NCBI RefSeq assembly: GCF_001625195.1
Contig: NC_054390.1
Coordinates: 7,785,222-7,849,221, forward strand
DNA: 64,000 nt
Reading direction: 5' to 3'
DNA from: Drechmeria coniospora
Lineage: Eukaryota; Ascomycota; Sordariomycetes; Hypocreales; Ophiocordycipitaceae
Position 1 is the stretch's first letter. Every line of letters starts with the position of its first letter. Positions 23,546-34,358 of the stretch are shown here, piece by piece. The translations under genes were made by a program, and so were the position numbers. The notes under the pieces are model-generated. The model ran no database searches. It was not told the origin of the DNA and saw only the letters and a list, made by a program, of their open reading frames with translations.

Positions 23546-23994
23546 ATTTGACACGACTGGGACCTTCAACAAGGCTTTGATCACACTGGTATAGGGCGGG
23601 CTGGTGTCTACGGAGTGGACGGAAGACGTTGGTTTTTTTTTTGATCAAGAGCTTCGGCATTGTTTAGGCAAACCCGCGCAAACGCAACGTCAAGTGATGG
23701 AACGACTTTCCCCAACGGACTGCAAGGAGACCCGAAGAAGAGCATTTTGACGTTCTACCTCTAGACTCTAATGCGTGACCGTCTGGACAAATAAAAAATT
23801 ACTAAAATTGCTTTTTTATACACTCAATCATGCATCCAGATTGACGCGTGACTGGCTCCTCGTCGACGCTGCGAGAGAGAATGACGACGGGAGAAGCCGG
23901 CCGTAATGGTTCGATGATGCGGATTTCACTCATCGACGTGCGGTCGACGCATCCGCCACATGTCACGGCTGGTGTGCATAAAACATTCCCTTTG
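23546..23994. other. Convergent intergenic spacer
   Basis: 3' regions of the 14-3-3 and Dph4 genes. AT-rich stretch (AAATAAAAAATTACTAAAATTGCTTTTTTATA near 23790-23820) may supply polyadenylation signals for both strands. Confidence 0.5.
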
Positions 23995-24579
23995 TCAGCT
24001 TTTTGCATTACTTATTTCTTGGTCTTCCATCACAGCGAAATGAACGCTGAGCCATAGGCTACAGTCCTGACATCCCACCATGAGTACCCCTTCCGTCTCG
24101 ACTTCTATCAAGTCGTCTTCGTCAAACGAGTATCCTCTATCGTTCCCACAGCGACAGGACCGGTACCAGCGTGCCTCATTGTCGTCAAAAGGCAGGTCGT
24201 CGAGGTCCACATTTTCGACGCCTGTCCGGAAGCGCGCCTTTCCCGGGGAATATTGGGAGAGGGAGAGGGTGAGGGAGGAGTCGTAGGCAGCACGCTGGGT
24301 GGGTGAGGAAAGGACGGCGAAAGCTCGGCTGATCTGGTCGACAGAATAGGTTGCTGTTATCTGACCAGATGTGGGTGAGCAAGAGAGTGAATTTTTGGTA
24401 GAGCTAGATTTATCGGGGTGATGACGCAACAAGGCCCGTCTGTACGCTCGTTTTATCATCATGGACGGGTTTGCAGTAGAGGAGTCGAGGATGGAGGGGT
24501 CGAGACCGAGGACATCGTAATGAGAAGCCGTAACGTCATCCGGGCGCTCACCCTCGGCAGAAGCATGAGGGGCGGCCAT
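23995..24579 (-). CDS. DPH4: Diphthamide biosynthesis protein 4 (J-protein with CSL zinc finger)
   Basis: Single exon, 194 residues. Residues about 20-100 are a J domain with the HPD motif at 54-56. A CSL-type zinc finger follows, with Cys142, Cys144, Cys170 and Cys173 (SCRCGNDRGY...VGCQDCSLWL). This order is diagnostic of Dph4/DnaJC24, the J-protein that delivers electrons or iron to the Dph1-Dph2 radical enzyme making diphthamide on elongation factor 2. The J domain carries a short Ser/Thr-rich insertion after HPDKSSS, as in other filamentous fungi. The start ATG is followed by an Ala/Glu leader of normal length. Confidence 0.93.
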   Translation of the reverse strand: MAAPHASAEGERPDDVTASHYDVLGLDPSILDSSTANPSMMIKRAYRRALLRHHPDKSSSTKNSLSCSPTSGQITATYSVDQISRAFAVLSSPTQRAAYDSSLTLSLSQYSPGKARFRTGVENVDLDDLPFDDNEARWYRSCRCGNDRGYSFDEDDLIEVETEGVLMVGCQDCSLWLSVHFAVMEDQEISNAKS

Positions 24580-25036
24580 GAATACGGAAGGAAAGCAGGG
24601 AGCTACAATATCAGGTTGAGAGGTGCAACCGCAGGCAAACTAGTGAAAGTAGAAGTGGTGATAAATGCATAGTTCCAAGGCGTCACCTACGTCACGTGAC
24701 GTTCATTAAGCTCGTCCGAATTTCCATCTGATCCATCAATCCGCTGGCCAAGTATTCTATAGACTTGTATAAAGAAACGACGAGGCCTGAAAAACATGGT
24801 ATTGCATATGCTTATAATAATGCGTGTTAGCAACCCTGGGCACTGGCCTCTGTATTTTCACCCAAACATAGAGTTGCTCTTTCTGCTGGGAAGCAATGGG
24901 AATTGGAAGACAATGCAATGCACAGCTTGGGCAAAAAGAGGTACATTTTTGAGCTTGTAATGCATACGTAATACATGGGAATATATACAATGCTTGTGAA
25001 GTGAATCTACCAAAGCATCTGGGTACGGAGAGTGGC
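24580..25036. other. Intergenic, 3' region of MRPL25 and Dph4 promoter
   Basis: Separates two minus-strand genes. No coding signal; AT-richer than its surroundings. Confidence 0.5.
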
Positions 25037-25650
25037 TTATTTTGGAAACTTCGTCCAGTTTCGTTTCCCGATCTGGAGCACAGAATCAGCAGCTTGACCC
25101 AAGATAATGCTGGCGAATAAATAAATAAATCAAAAGACGACTTACTCTCTTCCAGGCTCTGATAAGCTTTGGCATCTCCAACATGGCCTCTCTCCTCTTC
25201 TCCATCCTGGGTGGAAACTGTTAGCGGGCGGAGGCAGGATAATATCTGACGGGCTGGAACGTACTTGGCAATCATGTGCCTCTCGTGGATGTGTCCCTTG
25301 ACTCTTTGTCCGACGCCTGTGCCCTTGACTCTCAAGCCGTGCTCGATGCGGTGTGCAAGCTTGTACTCGGTGCCCTTGGTTGTCTCGGGGAGCAGCGACT
25401 CGACGCCGTGCTCGCGGGCCATCTGGACGAGTTGGGCCTGGCGCCTATAAGAGTAGACGGGATCTTGCCACTTGCCCGTAACCGGGTGCTTGTAAAAGCG
25501 AAAGGGGTTTGGGCGCTGCTCCTGGTGCGGAGTTGGGCTCGCAGCCGCTCTTTCGGGGAGGATGGAAGCAGGAGGCCAGCGGGCGAAGAAGCGCTGGAGA
25601 GGCTCTGGCAGCGTCTTGGCAAGACGGACAAGTTGTGAAGGGGAGGCCAT
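25037..25650 (-). CDS. MRPL25: Mitochondrial large-subunit ribosomal protein mL59 (Mrpl25)
   Basis: Three exons, 25650-25265, 25206-25146 and 25072-25037, give 160 residues. Conserved blocks are MASPSQLVRLAKTLPEPLQRFF, RPNPFRFYKHPVTGKWQDPVYS, LLPETTKGTEYKLAHRIEHGL and VKGTGVGQRVKGHIHER. The second exon restores MEKRREAMLEMPKLIRAWKR and the third, of 12 codons, ends KRNWTKFPK, matching the known C-terminus of the family. It is a fungal-specific protein of the mitochondrial 54S subunit. Introns: GTACGT...CCCAG, GTAAGT...TCCAG. It is divergently paired with PRP28, start codons 368 nt apart. Confidence 0.93.
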
Positions 25651-26018
25651 CGCGATCATGGGCCGTTGCCAGGCTGCTGTTGCCGCAAAAAAACGACAAA
25701 GGCTCCAGCAGAAAGGAGAAGGAGGGAAGGGATCCGGGCTTGAATATTCAATCGAGGCCGATGCGTCGATGCTGCTTGTCCAAGAAGTCGACTCCTGCAG
25801 GCTGCGGACCCGCCGAAACGGGTGGGCCTGATTGGCCGCTGCCTGCCAAGCTGCGAGGCTCTGAGCCACTAACGTCTCGGCAAGTGAGCAATCCATACGG
25901 AGTAGGAGTAGCCTTGACCAACGTCCTCGGGAAACTTGCACCCAGCAACATTCGTCCCATCCGCTTTCTCCCCCCGTCCTCACGGCCATTGTCTGGAGCG
26001 AACCGAGATACTACAAGA
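25651..26018. promoter_or_regulatory. Divergent promoter MRPL25 / PRP28
   Basis: Only 368 nt separate the two start codons, so the genes share a bidirectional promoter. The plus-strand frame of PRP28 is open through this stretch (back to 25509), but the conserved Prp28 start MPIDLDKLLKEK lies at 26019 and the upstream translation has no conserved content. Confidence 0.6.
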
Positions 26019-28193
26019 ATGCCTATAGATCTCGATAAGCTATTGAAGGAAAAGCGGGCAGCTGAAGCGGCCTCTGCTAAACCTCGCTTCATCCCCAAGG
26101 CTGAGCGCGAGCGCTTGGCGGCCGAGAAGCTCAAGAAGGAGGAACAGGACAAGAAGCGCAAAACGGTGGAAGAAAGCCATCGGAAGAAGGAGGAAGAAAA
26201 AAAATGGGAAGCACGGTCACATACCGCGCCGTCGACCAATGGCGTCTCCCACAGGTCAAACCAACAGGTCCCGACCGGACCGCGGTCCATGAATCAGCAG
26301 CAACAACAGCAGCCTAGCCGTGAGCCTTCGACGAAAGGGAACAAAAAGTCAAGCAAACCACTTGGCGACAAGCAATCGGCCGAAGACATTGAAGCGTCCC
26401 TGCTGCGATCCCGATACCTTGGCCCTCAGGTGAACCAACAATCCAACTTTTCGGCGAAGAAGAAGCGGATGCGGACGACGGAGAAGAAGTTCAACTTTGA
26501 CTGGGATGCCGACGATGACACATGGAGAGACAACGACCCCCTATACACGCAGCAGAGCATAAACCGTGGCGGTGCCTTCACCGGCGTCGGCGGCGAGTTT
26601 GACGCCGAGGCCGAGCAAAGAGCACGGAAGCGAGCGCGCATGATCGAGGAGCGGGATCCCGAGAATGGCAAGGAGCGAGCGCAGGGCATAATGCAAGACT
26701 TTTACCGTGCTCGTGACAGGGCGAGGGAAAGAGCCGAGAGGACTGGCTTAGGACGGCACTGGTCGGAAAAGAAGCTTCTCGAGATGCGCGAACGAGACTG
26801 GAGAATTTTCAAGGAGGACTTTGGCATTGCCACAAAAGGAGGCAGCATACCGAACCCTATGCGAAACTGGGCCGAGTCTGATCTCCCATCTCGGCTGCTC
26901 AAGATTGTGGACAAAGTGGGATACAAGGAGCCGAGTCCGATTCAGCGAGCGGCGATCCCCATCGCGCTACAGGCCCGCGATCTTATCGGCGTTGCCGTCA
27001 CTGGTTCCGGAAAGACGGCAGCCTTCCTCCTTCCGCTGCTCGTCTACATCTCCGACCTGCCGCCCTTGACCGAGATCAACAAGAATGATGGCCCGTACGC
27101 CTTGATCCTTGCCCCGACTCGAGAGCTTGTCCAACAGATTGAGACGGAGGCCATGAAGTTTGCCAACCCGCTCGGATTTCGTTGCGTGAGCATCGTAGGT
27201 GGTCACGCACTGGAGGAGCAGGCGTACGCCCTTCGAAACGGTGCCGAAATTGTCGTCGCCACGCCGGGCCGCCTTGTCGACTGCATCGAGCGCCGACTCT
27301 TAGTCCTCTCCCAGTGCTGCTACGTCATCATGGATGAAGCCGATCGCATGGTAGATCTGGGCTTCGAAGAATCCGTCAACAAGATTCTCGATGCACTTCC
27401 CGTCAGTAACGAGAAACCGGACACCGACGATGCGGAAAATGCACAGCTCATGAAGGGCTATCTTGGCAGCCAGCGATACCGCCAGACAATGATGTACACG
27501 GCCACCATGCCCACCACGGTCGAGCGTATTGCCAAAAAGTACCTTCGTCGTCCAGCGATAGCGACGATCGGTAACGCAGGTGAAGCTGTCGACACGGTCG
27601 AGCAGCGCGTCGAGCTCATCTCCGGCGAAGACCGTCGCAAACGTCGTCTTCAGGAGATCCTCACCTCCAAGCAGTTCGTTCCGCCCATCATCGTCTTCGT
27701 CAACATCAAGCGCAACTGCGACGCCGTTGCCCGCGACATCAAGTCTATGGGCTATTCGGCCGTTACCTTGCACGGCTCCAAAACGCAGGAGCAGCGAGAG
27801 GCGGCCCTGGGATCGGTGCGCTCTGGCCAGACCCAGGTACTCGTGGCGACCGACCTGGCCGGTCGTGGTATCGATGTTCCCGACGTCTCCCTCGTCGTCA
27901 ACTTCAACATGGCCACCAACATCGAGAGCTACACTCATCGAATCGGTCGTACTGGCCGTGCGGGCAAGAGTGGTGTGGCCATTACCTTTCTGGGCAACGA
28001 AGACGCCGATGTCATGTATGACTTGCGCCAGATGCTCACCAAGAGTTCCATATCCAAAGTGCCCGACGAGCTAAGGCGGCACGAAGCGGCTCAGTCCAAA
28101 CCGGTGCGAGGTGGAGGCGCATCGAGAAAAGACCAGAGCGTTGCCGAGCGCGGCGCCGAGGGAGGTGGTGGCAAGGGAAGCTGGCAGCCGTAA
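26019..28193 (+). CDS. PRP28: Pre-mRNA-splicing DEAD-box helicase Prp28
   Basis: Single exon, 724 residues. The N-terminal about 240 residues are charged (KEKRAAEAASAKPRFIPKAERER, EEK/RKK runs) and Gln-rich. The helicase core follows: GSGKT near residues 328-332, PTRELVQQ, TPGRL, DEADRMVDLGFE near 438, TATMP, FVNIKRNCD, ATDLAGRGIDVPD and HRIGRTGRAG near 640. The insertion after DEAD containing PVSNEKPDTD and the MMYTATMP motif are typical of Prp28. In the nucleus it swaps U1 for U6 at the 5' splice site during spliceosome activation. Length is normal for filamentous fungi, and I see no intron. Confidence 0.95.
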   Translation: MPIDLDKLLKEKRAAEAASAKPRFIPKAERERLAAEKLKKEEQDKKRKTVEESHRKKEEEKKWEARSHTAPSTNGVSHRSNQQVPTGPRSMNQQQQQQPSREPSTKGNKKSSKPLGDKQSAEDIEASLLRSRYLGPQVNQQSNFSAKKKRMRTTEKKFNFDWDADDDTWRDNDPLYTQQSINRGGAFTGVGGEFDAEAEQRARKRARMIEERDPENGKERAQGIMQDFYRARDRARERAERTGLGRHWSEKKLLEMRERDWRIFKEDFGIATKGGSIPNPMRNWAESDLPSRLLKIVDKVGYKEPSPIQRAAIPIALQARDLIGVAVTGSGKTAAFLLPLLVYISDLPPLTEINKNDGPYALILAPTRELVQQIETEAMKFANPLGFRCVSIVGGHALEEQAYALRNGAEIVVATPGRLVDCIERRLLVLSQCCYVIMDEADRMVDLGFEESVNKILDALPVSNEKPDTDDAENAQLMKGYLGSQRYRQTMMYTATMPTTVERIAKKYLRRPAIATIGNAGEAVDTVEQRVELISGEDRRKRRLQEILTSKQFVPPIIVFVNIKRNCDAVARDIKSMGYSAVTLHGSKTQEQREAALGSVRSGQTQVLVATDLAGRGIDVPDVSLVVNFNMATNIESYTHRIGRTGRAGKSGVAITFLGNEDADVMYDLRQMLTKSSISKVPDELRRHEAAQSKPVRGGGASRKDQSVAERGAEGGGGKGSWQP

Positions 28194-28387
28194 TGAAATA
28201 CCCATTGTTTTTGCCATCTATAACCGAAGCGACAAGGCGAGGATCATTTTACTATCCAATGCATCCACCCCGAGCCAACATGAACACATGACTGTTATCT
28301 TGTATTTCTGCAGCACAATTCGCGAAGCATCATTTGACGGTCTGCATGCGACTCTCGGCGCTGCTTCATATCTTGACTTTAGCTACT

Positions 28388-31300
28388 CTACTCGAGCTTC
28401 AGCTGCTCAAACTGCTTAATAGTCTCCTCAAAGCTGCGCTCTTCCTGCTTGGCATCGGCCAGCTTCTGCTGGTCAGCCTCCTGCACGGCTGCCGACACCT
28501 TCTCCTTGTAACCAGCATCCGCAAGGATCTTCTCCTGCTTCTTGACGCTCGCCTTGGCCTTGTCAAGCTTCTTTTGCGCCTTGGCGATTTCGGCATCCAT
28601 GTCGACGCGGCCCTTGACGTACAGGAAGACGGCAGCATTGGTCGAAACTGAATAGGCGACGCAACCGGCGGGCCGAGGGGCGTCAGGCCCGATGACCGTA
28701 ATGTTCCGAACGGCCTTGCCGCTAAGTGACTTGATCGACGAAGCCTCGTTGTTGCACGTCATCAGGGAGGTCTCATTGTATGCCTGGATTGTGACTGCTC
28801 GGGCATTAGCGTTGGCGCCAGTGCAAACTGTTGCGGGATACACATACCCTCGGCATCAACCTTCAGTGCGTACTCGGCCATGAGCGATCGAGCAGCCCTT
28901 GTGCAGCCCAGGACGAGCTCATAGGCAGCTTCCGACGCGGGATCATCGAGAACAGCGTTGTACTGCGGATACTTGGCCAGCATGATGGACTCGGTCTTGT
29001 CACCCGGCCTCCGGGGCATCCTCTGCCACATCTCCTCGGTGATGAACGGCATGAAGGGATGAATCAGTGTCAAAGCACCCTCGAGAGCAGTATACAGCGT
29101 CTGGATGGCTGAGTTCCGTTCCTCATCGGTGCCGTCACGAATGATGGCCTTTGAATTCTCGATGTAGACATCGCACAGCTCACCGTACCAGTAACGGTAG
29201 ACGAGGATTGTTGATCGTGAAAACTCACGGTCGGCGAGAGCCTGGTTCAGGTCCTTGGCGGCGCTGTTCATCTTGTGAAGAATCCACCGCTCGGCCAAAG
29301 TTTTTCCTTTCACGGCGCCATCTTTGGACGGGACGAAGTCTTTGGGAAGGCTGCCCAGAACGTACTTGGTAGCTTGGAACTGTCCTGCTGTCAGAGGGGA
29401 TGAGCATCGAGCAAGGGGGCTAGCTTACAATCTTATTGCAGAACTTTCGGTACCCGTGGATGCTACTCCTGTCAGCAGGGCGTTGAAGTTCATGCGGAGA
29501 GGCTCGACGTACACCTTGACATCCAGGTTGATATCTCCGCCACCTGTGGTTGCGTTGATCATCGTGAAGCGCAGGGCATCAGCACCGCATTGGGGAATGC
29601 CGTCGGGGAACGCGGTCTTCTGGTACTTGGTAGCCTTTTGGACTTCGCTGGGATCAAGATTGCCCATGTGAAGTTTCTCGTGCAGCTCCTCCAGTTTGAT
29701 GCCTGAAATCACATCCAAGGGGTCGATGACGTTGCCCAGACTCTTGCTCATCTTCCTGCCCTCAGAGTCACGGACGAGACTATGGCAGTAAACCTCCTTG
29801 AATGGAATCTTTCCAGTCATCTTGAGGCCAACGGTGATCATGCGGGCGATCCAGAAGAAGAGAATATCCCAGCCCGTTTCGAGAACGGATGTGGGATACA
29901 GAGTCTCCAGATCGTGTGTTTTCTTAGGCCATCCCAAAGTGCTGAACGGCCACAGTGCAGAAGAGAACCAGGCTAGTTGCGCGTTAGCATCCGGGCTTGG
30001 CGGCCATGGAGTGATGAGAAACCTACTGTCCAGAACGTCTGCGTCCTGTTCGAGGGTAAATTTCTTTCCGGGAAGAGCTGCGGTGGCCTTCTTCTCGGCC
30101 TCTTCCTGTGACCGTCCGGAAAACCACAGCTTGTCTTCGTGGATATCGCCGGAGCCCCCCTCAATTCTGGCGAAGTAGACGGGGCATCGGTGTCCCCACC
30201 AGAGCTGTCTGCTGATGCACCAGTCGTTGATGTCCTCGAGCCAACGGAAGTAGCTCCTCTCGGCAGTCTCTGGGCGAATCTTGATCTGGCCGTCACGAAC
30301 GACCTTGATCGCCGGCTCAGCCAGTTCTTTCATCCGGACCCACCACTGTGGCTTCATGATGGGCTCGATGATGTCCTTGGACTTGTCACACAACGGAACC
30401 TTCATAGGATTGTCCTTCTTGTCCACATAAAGACCCTTCTCCTTCAGGGCGTCCTGAATGGCGTATCGAACGTCGAAACGTTTCTGGCCCTTGTAGGGAC
30501 CCGCATTCTCGTTCATGAGACCGTCGTCCGTCAAGATGTTGATAAACTCGAGGTTCTGCCTCTGACCGATCGCGAAATCGTTCGGGTCGTGGGCGGGGGT
30601 GAGCTTCACAGCGCCAGTACCAAACTCCATGTCGACATAATCGTCGGCAACGATGAGCAGCTTGCGCCCCTCGATGAAAGGGTGGATGGCGTGCTTGCCA
30701 ACGAGATGCTTGTACCTTTCATCCTTGGGATGGACGGCGATGCCAGTGTCACCAAGCATCGTCTCGATACGGGTGGTGGCGACCTCGAGCGTTTCATCAG
30801 ATCCCTCGATGGGATATTTGAAGTGAACGATGACACCGAACTCAACCTTCTTCTCGTATCCGGGGACATCGAGGAGGGTGCGGCCAGCGAGCTCCTTGTT
30901 GACAACCTCGAGGTTGGAAAGGGCGGTGTTGAGCTTGGTGCACCAGTTGACGAGCCGGTTCGCTCGATAGATGACGCCCTCCTCATGGAGCTGGACGAAG
31001 GTTTCCGCAACGGCAGCGGATAGATTGGCATCCATGGTGAAAGCTGCAGGGTGTTAATGGGCGTCATAAACTTGCGAGGCGCGCTGGGGCCACCAACCTT
31101 CCCGGCTCCAGTCAAAGGAGCCACCCATTCGTGTCAGCGCCTTGTTGATTCGCTTGTGGTAGTCTTCCTTCCATTCCCAAACCGTCTCGACGAATTTCGT
31201 TCGTCCGAGATCGTGTCTCGTCTTCTGTTGCCGCCTCCACAGCATGTTCTCGACAACGCTCTGGGTCGAGATGCCAGCGTGGTCGCAGCCGGGAAGCCAG

Positions 31301-32007
31301 AGAGTTGTCTTCCCATTCATGCGATTCCATCGGATCATGACGTCCTGAAGCGAGTCGCCCAGGGCGTGGCCCATATGCAGCGAGCCAGTGACGTTGGGCG
31401 GAGGGTGGACAATGACGAAGCTGCCGGCTTCCTTGACCTTGCCGTCGGCGGTGAATTCGGGCTTGAAGAATCCCTTCTTCTCCCACCAATCATACCAGGC
31501 GGACTCGACGGCGATGGGGTCGTAGGCCTTGAAGTTGGCATCTTCAAACGGTCGGATGCGCTTCTTCTCACCGACAGGTGTATCCTCGACATACTCCGGA
31601 ACGATCTCCTCCTCCTTCTTCTCCTTTATCTTCTTCTCCTTGGCTGGGTTGGCGGCCAACTGCGCTGCCTTGGCCTTTTTGGCTTCAAGTTTGGCAGCCT
31701 TTTCTGCTCTTTTGCGGTCCTTCTCCACTGCCACAGATACCTCCCGTTAGTGATACGACACGAGCCTGTTTGCATGACGGTGCCGTAGATGACAACTCAC
31801 ACTCTTTTTCAGTCTTCACCTTTGGCGCAGCGTCTTGCGTCGTCTCCGCTGGGACCGATGACGGGACTTTCGTGCTCTCTGCCAAGCCCTCACTCGCGCC
31901 AACTGCAGACCGGACAAGGAAAATTTGTGAGCGACGAAGAGATTGAGGATTGCGAGGAGGGAAAGGGAGCTCATACTCGGGTTTCCGCGCCCACTGTTGG
32001 TTGCCAT
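28388..32007 (-). CDS. VAS1: Valyl-tRNA synthetase
   Basis: Eight exons: 32007-31977, 31902-31801, 31727-31098, 31043-30027, 29972-29513, 29462-29429, 29379-28848 and 28794-28388. The total, 3213 nt, gives 1070 residues. Class I signatures are present: [15 protein letters not shown] (HMGH near residue 162) and [12 protein letters not shown]. The CP1 editing region is present ([21 protein letters not shown]), as are the anticodon-binding domain and a C-terminal Val-specific coiled coil ([20 protein letters not shown]). It charges tRNA-Val in cytosol and, in fungi generally, also in mitochondria from the same gene. The start at 32007 has a near-perfect context (GCCACCATGG). The fourth intron (29973-30026, 54 nt) is stop-free and frame-preserving. 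In-frame sequence upstream of 32007 encodes a presequence-like stretch without an ATG; see the next feature. Confidence 0.95.
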
Positions 32008-32103
32008 GGTGGCAGGACGTGAGGTGTTACGCAGTGGTCGTATTGGCGAGACAGAACGCACCCGAAGTGCTCTGACAGCAAGTCTGAACGTCGTTCTGAA
32101 CAC
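32008..32103 (-). other. Presequence-like extension upstream of the ValRS ATG, no AUG
   Basis: In the same frame as the valyl-tRNA synthetase start, 32 upstream codons (GTG at 32103, then FRTTFRLAVRALRVRSVSPI and further residues up to PAT) encode nine Arg and no Asp or Glu, as a mitochondrial targeting signal would. An in-frame TGA lies about 12 codons further upstream, and the only near-cognate codons in between are GTG and ATT, with ACG ACG inside. No ATG triplet occurs on this strand between 32008 and about 32480, so an upstream AUG exon is not visible nearby. Confidence 0.5.
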
Positions 32104-33073
32104 CTGTAGCTGAAGCCCGTTGGAAATGGGCTTCCGTCACCGTTCTTGGTAGAGGATATAGAAGAAAAGAGTCTTGCCGGGGTGACTCTTGCAGGAGGCT
32201 AGATATCACCAAGCACTAAATTTCGAGTCACAGCAGACTGCAAGGCAAGGCAGTGGGGGCTTCGATGAAGGTGGGGGGGGGGAGGGGGAGGGGCTAAGGT
32301 ACAAGTATGTGCTTGTAGGTGAGGGGTGAAGGAGTGAAGGGGTGAGTGAAGGGGTCAAGATAGCAACAATACCAGTTACACCGTACTCCGTACGTACTAG
32401 GTACTTACTTAGGTACTAGGTACTGTATTAACAGTACAGACGCAGCGTTGCAAGTGCAGTAGCTGTACCTACAGTACTCCGTACATGAAGAATACAGGGG
32501 CTTCCGGGGCAAGGCTGTGACCCTCCAGCCACAACAACCGAACAAGCCACATACTGAACAGCCCAGCAGCCAGTGAACGTACAAGTACTGTACAGCTATG
32601 CAACTATTACAGTACGGAGCCTTATTAATACTGTACTCCTTAGTGCTGTGCAACTACTAGCCTGCTTGCAGGTATCATGAGAAAGTTGCACCTATTTACC
32701 CTTTTGTCCGCCTAATACATTGAACCACATGCATTGCCCAGCAGTTGTTACCGAATCGAAAAGCCATGATGAAGCCCCGAGTACCCTCTCTGAGTATGTC
32801 ACGGTCCCCGTGCTCCGTCCTCCGACGGTGTTCAAGCACTCGCCACGAGAGCCAGACAGAGCAGTCTCGCTTCTCCTTTTTCTTGCCCGCGCACAAAGAG
32901 GTATGGCCATGATGTGAATTGAAAGTGGCAAATCTCATGATAGGTAGGGAGACAATGCAGACTTCTTTTTCAAACTCCAAAAAAGGCAACTGCCCGCCAA
33001 CCCTCACGGCCACGATGCTGCTGCAATCCTCGCAACTCCAGACTTTGCAAGGGCGTTTGAAGACGGTGCATTT
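32104..33073. other. Divergent intergenic region
   Basis: Promoter side of valyl-tRNA synthetase and of the unassigned gene at 33074. It contains a G-rich run (GGGGGGGGGGAGGGGGAGGGG near 32271-32293), a GTAC-rich island (32370-32650) and otherwise nothing recognised. Confidence 0.5.
32370..32650. repeat. GTAC-rich repeat island 6
   Basis: Contains CCGTACTCCGTACGTACTAGGTACTTACTTAGGTACTAGGTACTG broken into shorter words, and CAGTACTCCGTACATG, AAGTACTGTACAG, CAGTACGGAG. Same vocabulary as other islands. Confidence 0.7.
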
Positions 33074-34358
33074 ATGGCAGAATTCGCCAGATTACTATCT
33101 GGATCCCAGAAAGTTGGCGAATTTCATGTTTTGTGCGCCATTGTCGATCAGATGGCGCCGGCGCTTGGAGAATCTGGACAGATGCGAGGTTTCTCGGTTG
33201 TTCGTGGCAAACTGGACGAGACACTCCCAGACCTATGGCTGCCATCACCGCCAAGAGCAAGAGAAGACTCCGATTCTGTTTCGACCCTCACATTTCATCT
33301 CGGAAGCCCTCGGATTACGTTACCTCTTGCGAGAACCACTTTTCACAATAGTAGAACGTCGACCTTGCTCGCTTCCCGTTTCGACATGACAGAACCGTCG
33401 CCCATCCTTCGCCAAAGTTGCCAGAAATCCTCGCAGCGTATCATTTTATCGCTGCATAGGAAGCTGCACTCGACCAACGACTTGGGTCTTTGGGCCCCCT
33501 TGTGCCCCATTACCCACGCACGCGTTGTGGCAGATGGGTTCGGGAACATCATCCGGGGCATTGAAGTCAACGGCAAAAGGGAACCTGCATCCACGGAACT
33601 CGAGGATTCCGTGAACACAATGTTCAAGAATAGGTCGGCATCCGACATCGCACCGGGGCCCATGGGAGTTTGGGCCATGATCAATTCCGCCGTGGACCTT
33701 GACAACGCTCCTGACCCGGCGCGTTCACTGCTCGGAAAACCGGCGACACGGGATGAAATCGAGGTAATGGCGCAGTACCTGGAACAGTCGTATGGATCTG
33801 GCGGACGTCTGTTCCAGATATGTAAGTATTATGAGGCTCTACGTTGAGGGGCGCAAATCTGACAGCCATTCTCTAGTGAGCGGCGGCGGCGGCTGGGGTG
33901 CGAAAAAGGGGCTTCTGTCCATTGACCCTCAGAGAACCCATTTTGCCTTGTCGGAAGAAGAAGAGATGAAGCGCTTTTTCCAGACTATGGATCGTTCAAG
34001 TTTTGCGCCTCCGGGCTCTCAGATCCAGTTCTTCATGCCAGCACCTGCACCTCCTCAAGACACTGCCGCTTCCTGTTCGGGCATTGTATTTGGCGTCCCG
34101 CGAAACGACGAGTACGCAGAAGGAGAGGCAGAGGTGGCGGAATCTGGATTTTTGGTTGATGACCATTTTGGCGCTCTTTCAACCCAAGGTGTCTTCATTT
34201 CTGGTTCGACTGATCCGGAGACTGGACTTTTGGATGAATCCAAACTGAGTGTTCCGAACGCGCGAGTTTATGTTGTGAAGGACAAGAAAAAGGGTGGACT
34301 GCTCCGTTCCATAGGAACGGAACGACTAGCGGATGCTGCGGCAGCGACTTTGATATAG
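33074..34358 (+). CDS. Conserved fungal protein of unknown function, possibly mitochondrial
   Basis: Two exons, 33074-33821 and 33877-34358 (55-nt intron GTAAGT...CTCTAG), give 409 residues if the first ATG is used. The joined stretch SYGSGGRLFQI/LSGGGGWGAKKGLLSIDPQ, running over the intron, is well ordered. Downstream is an acidic, Pro-containing region ending in basic VVKDKKKGGLLRSIGTERL. I do not recognise a family domain. The N-terminal third is of doubtful quality: a later in-frame ATG at 33387 precedes SQRIILSLHRKLHSTN, which reads like a mitochondrial presequence with an RKLHS cleavage context, so translation may start there. No membrane helix or catalytic motif is visible. Confidence 0.6.
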
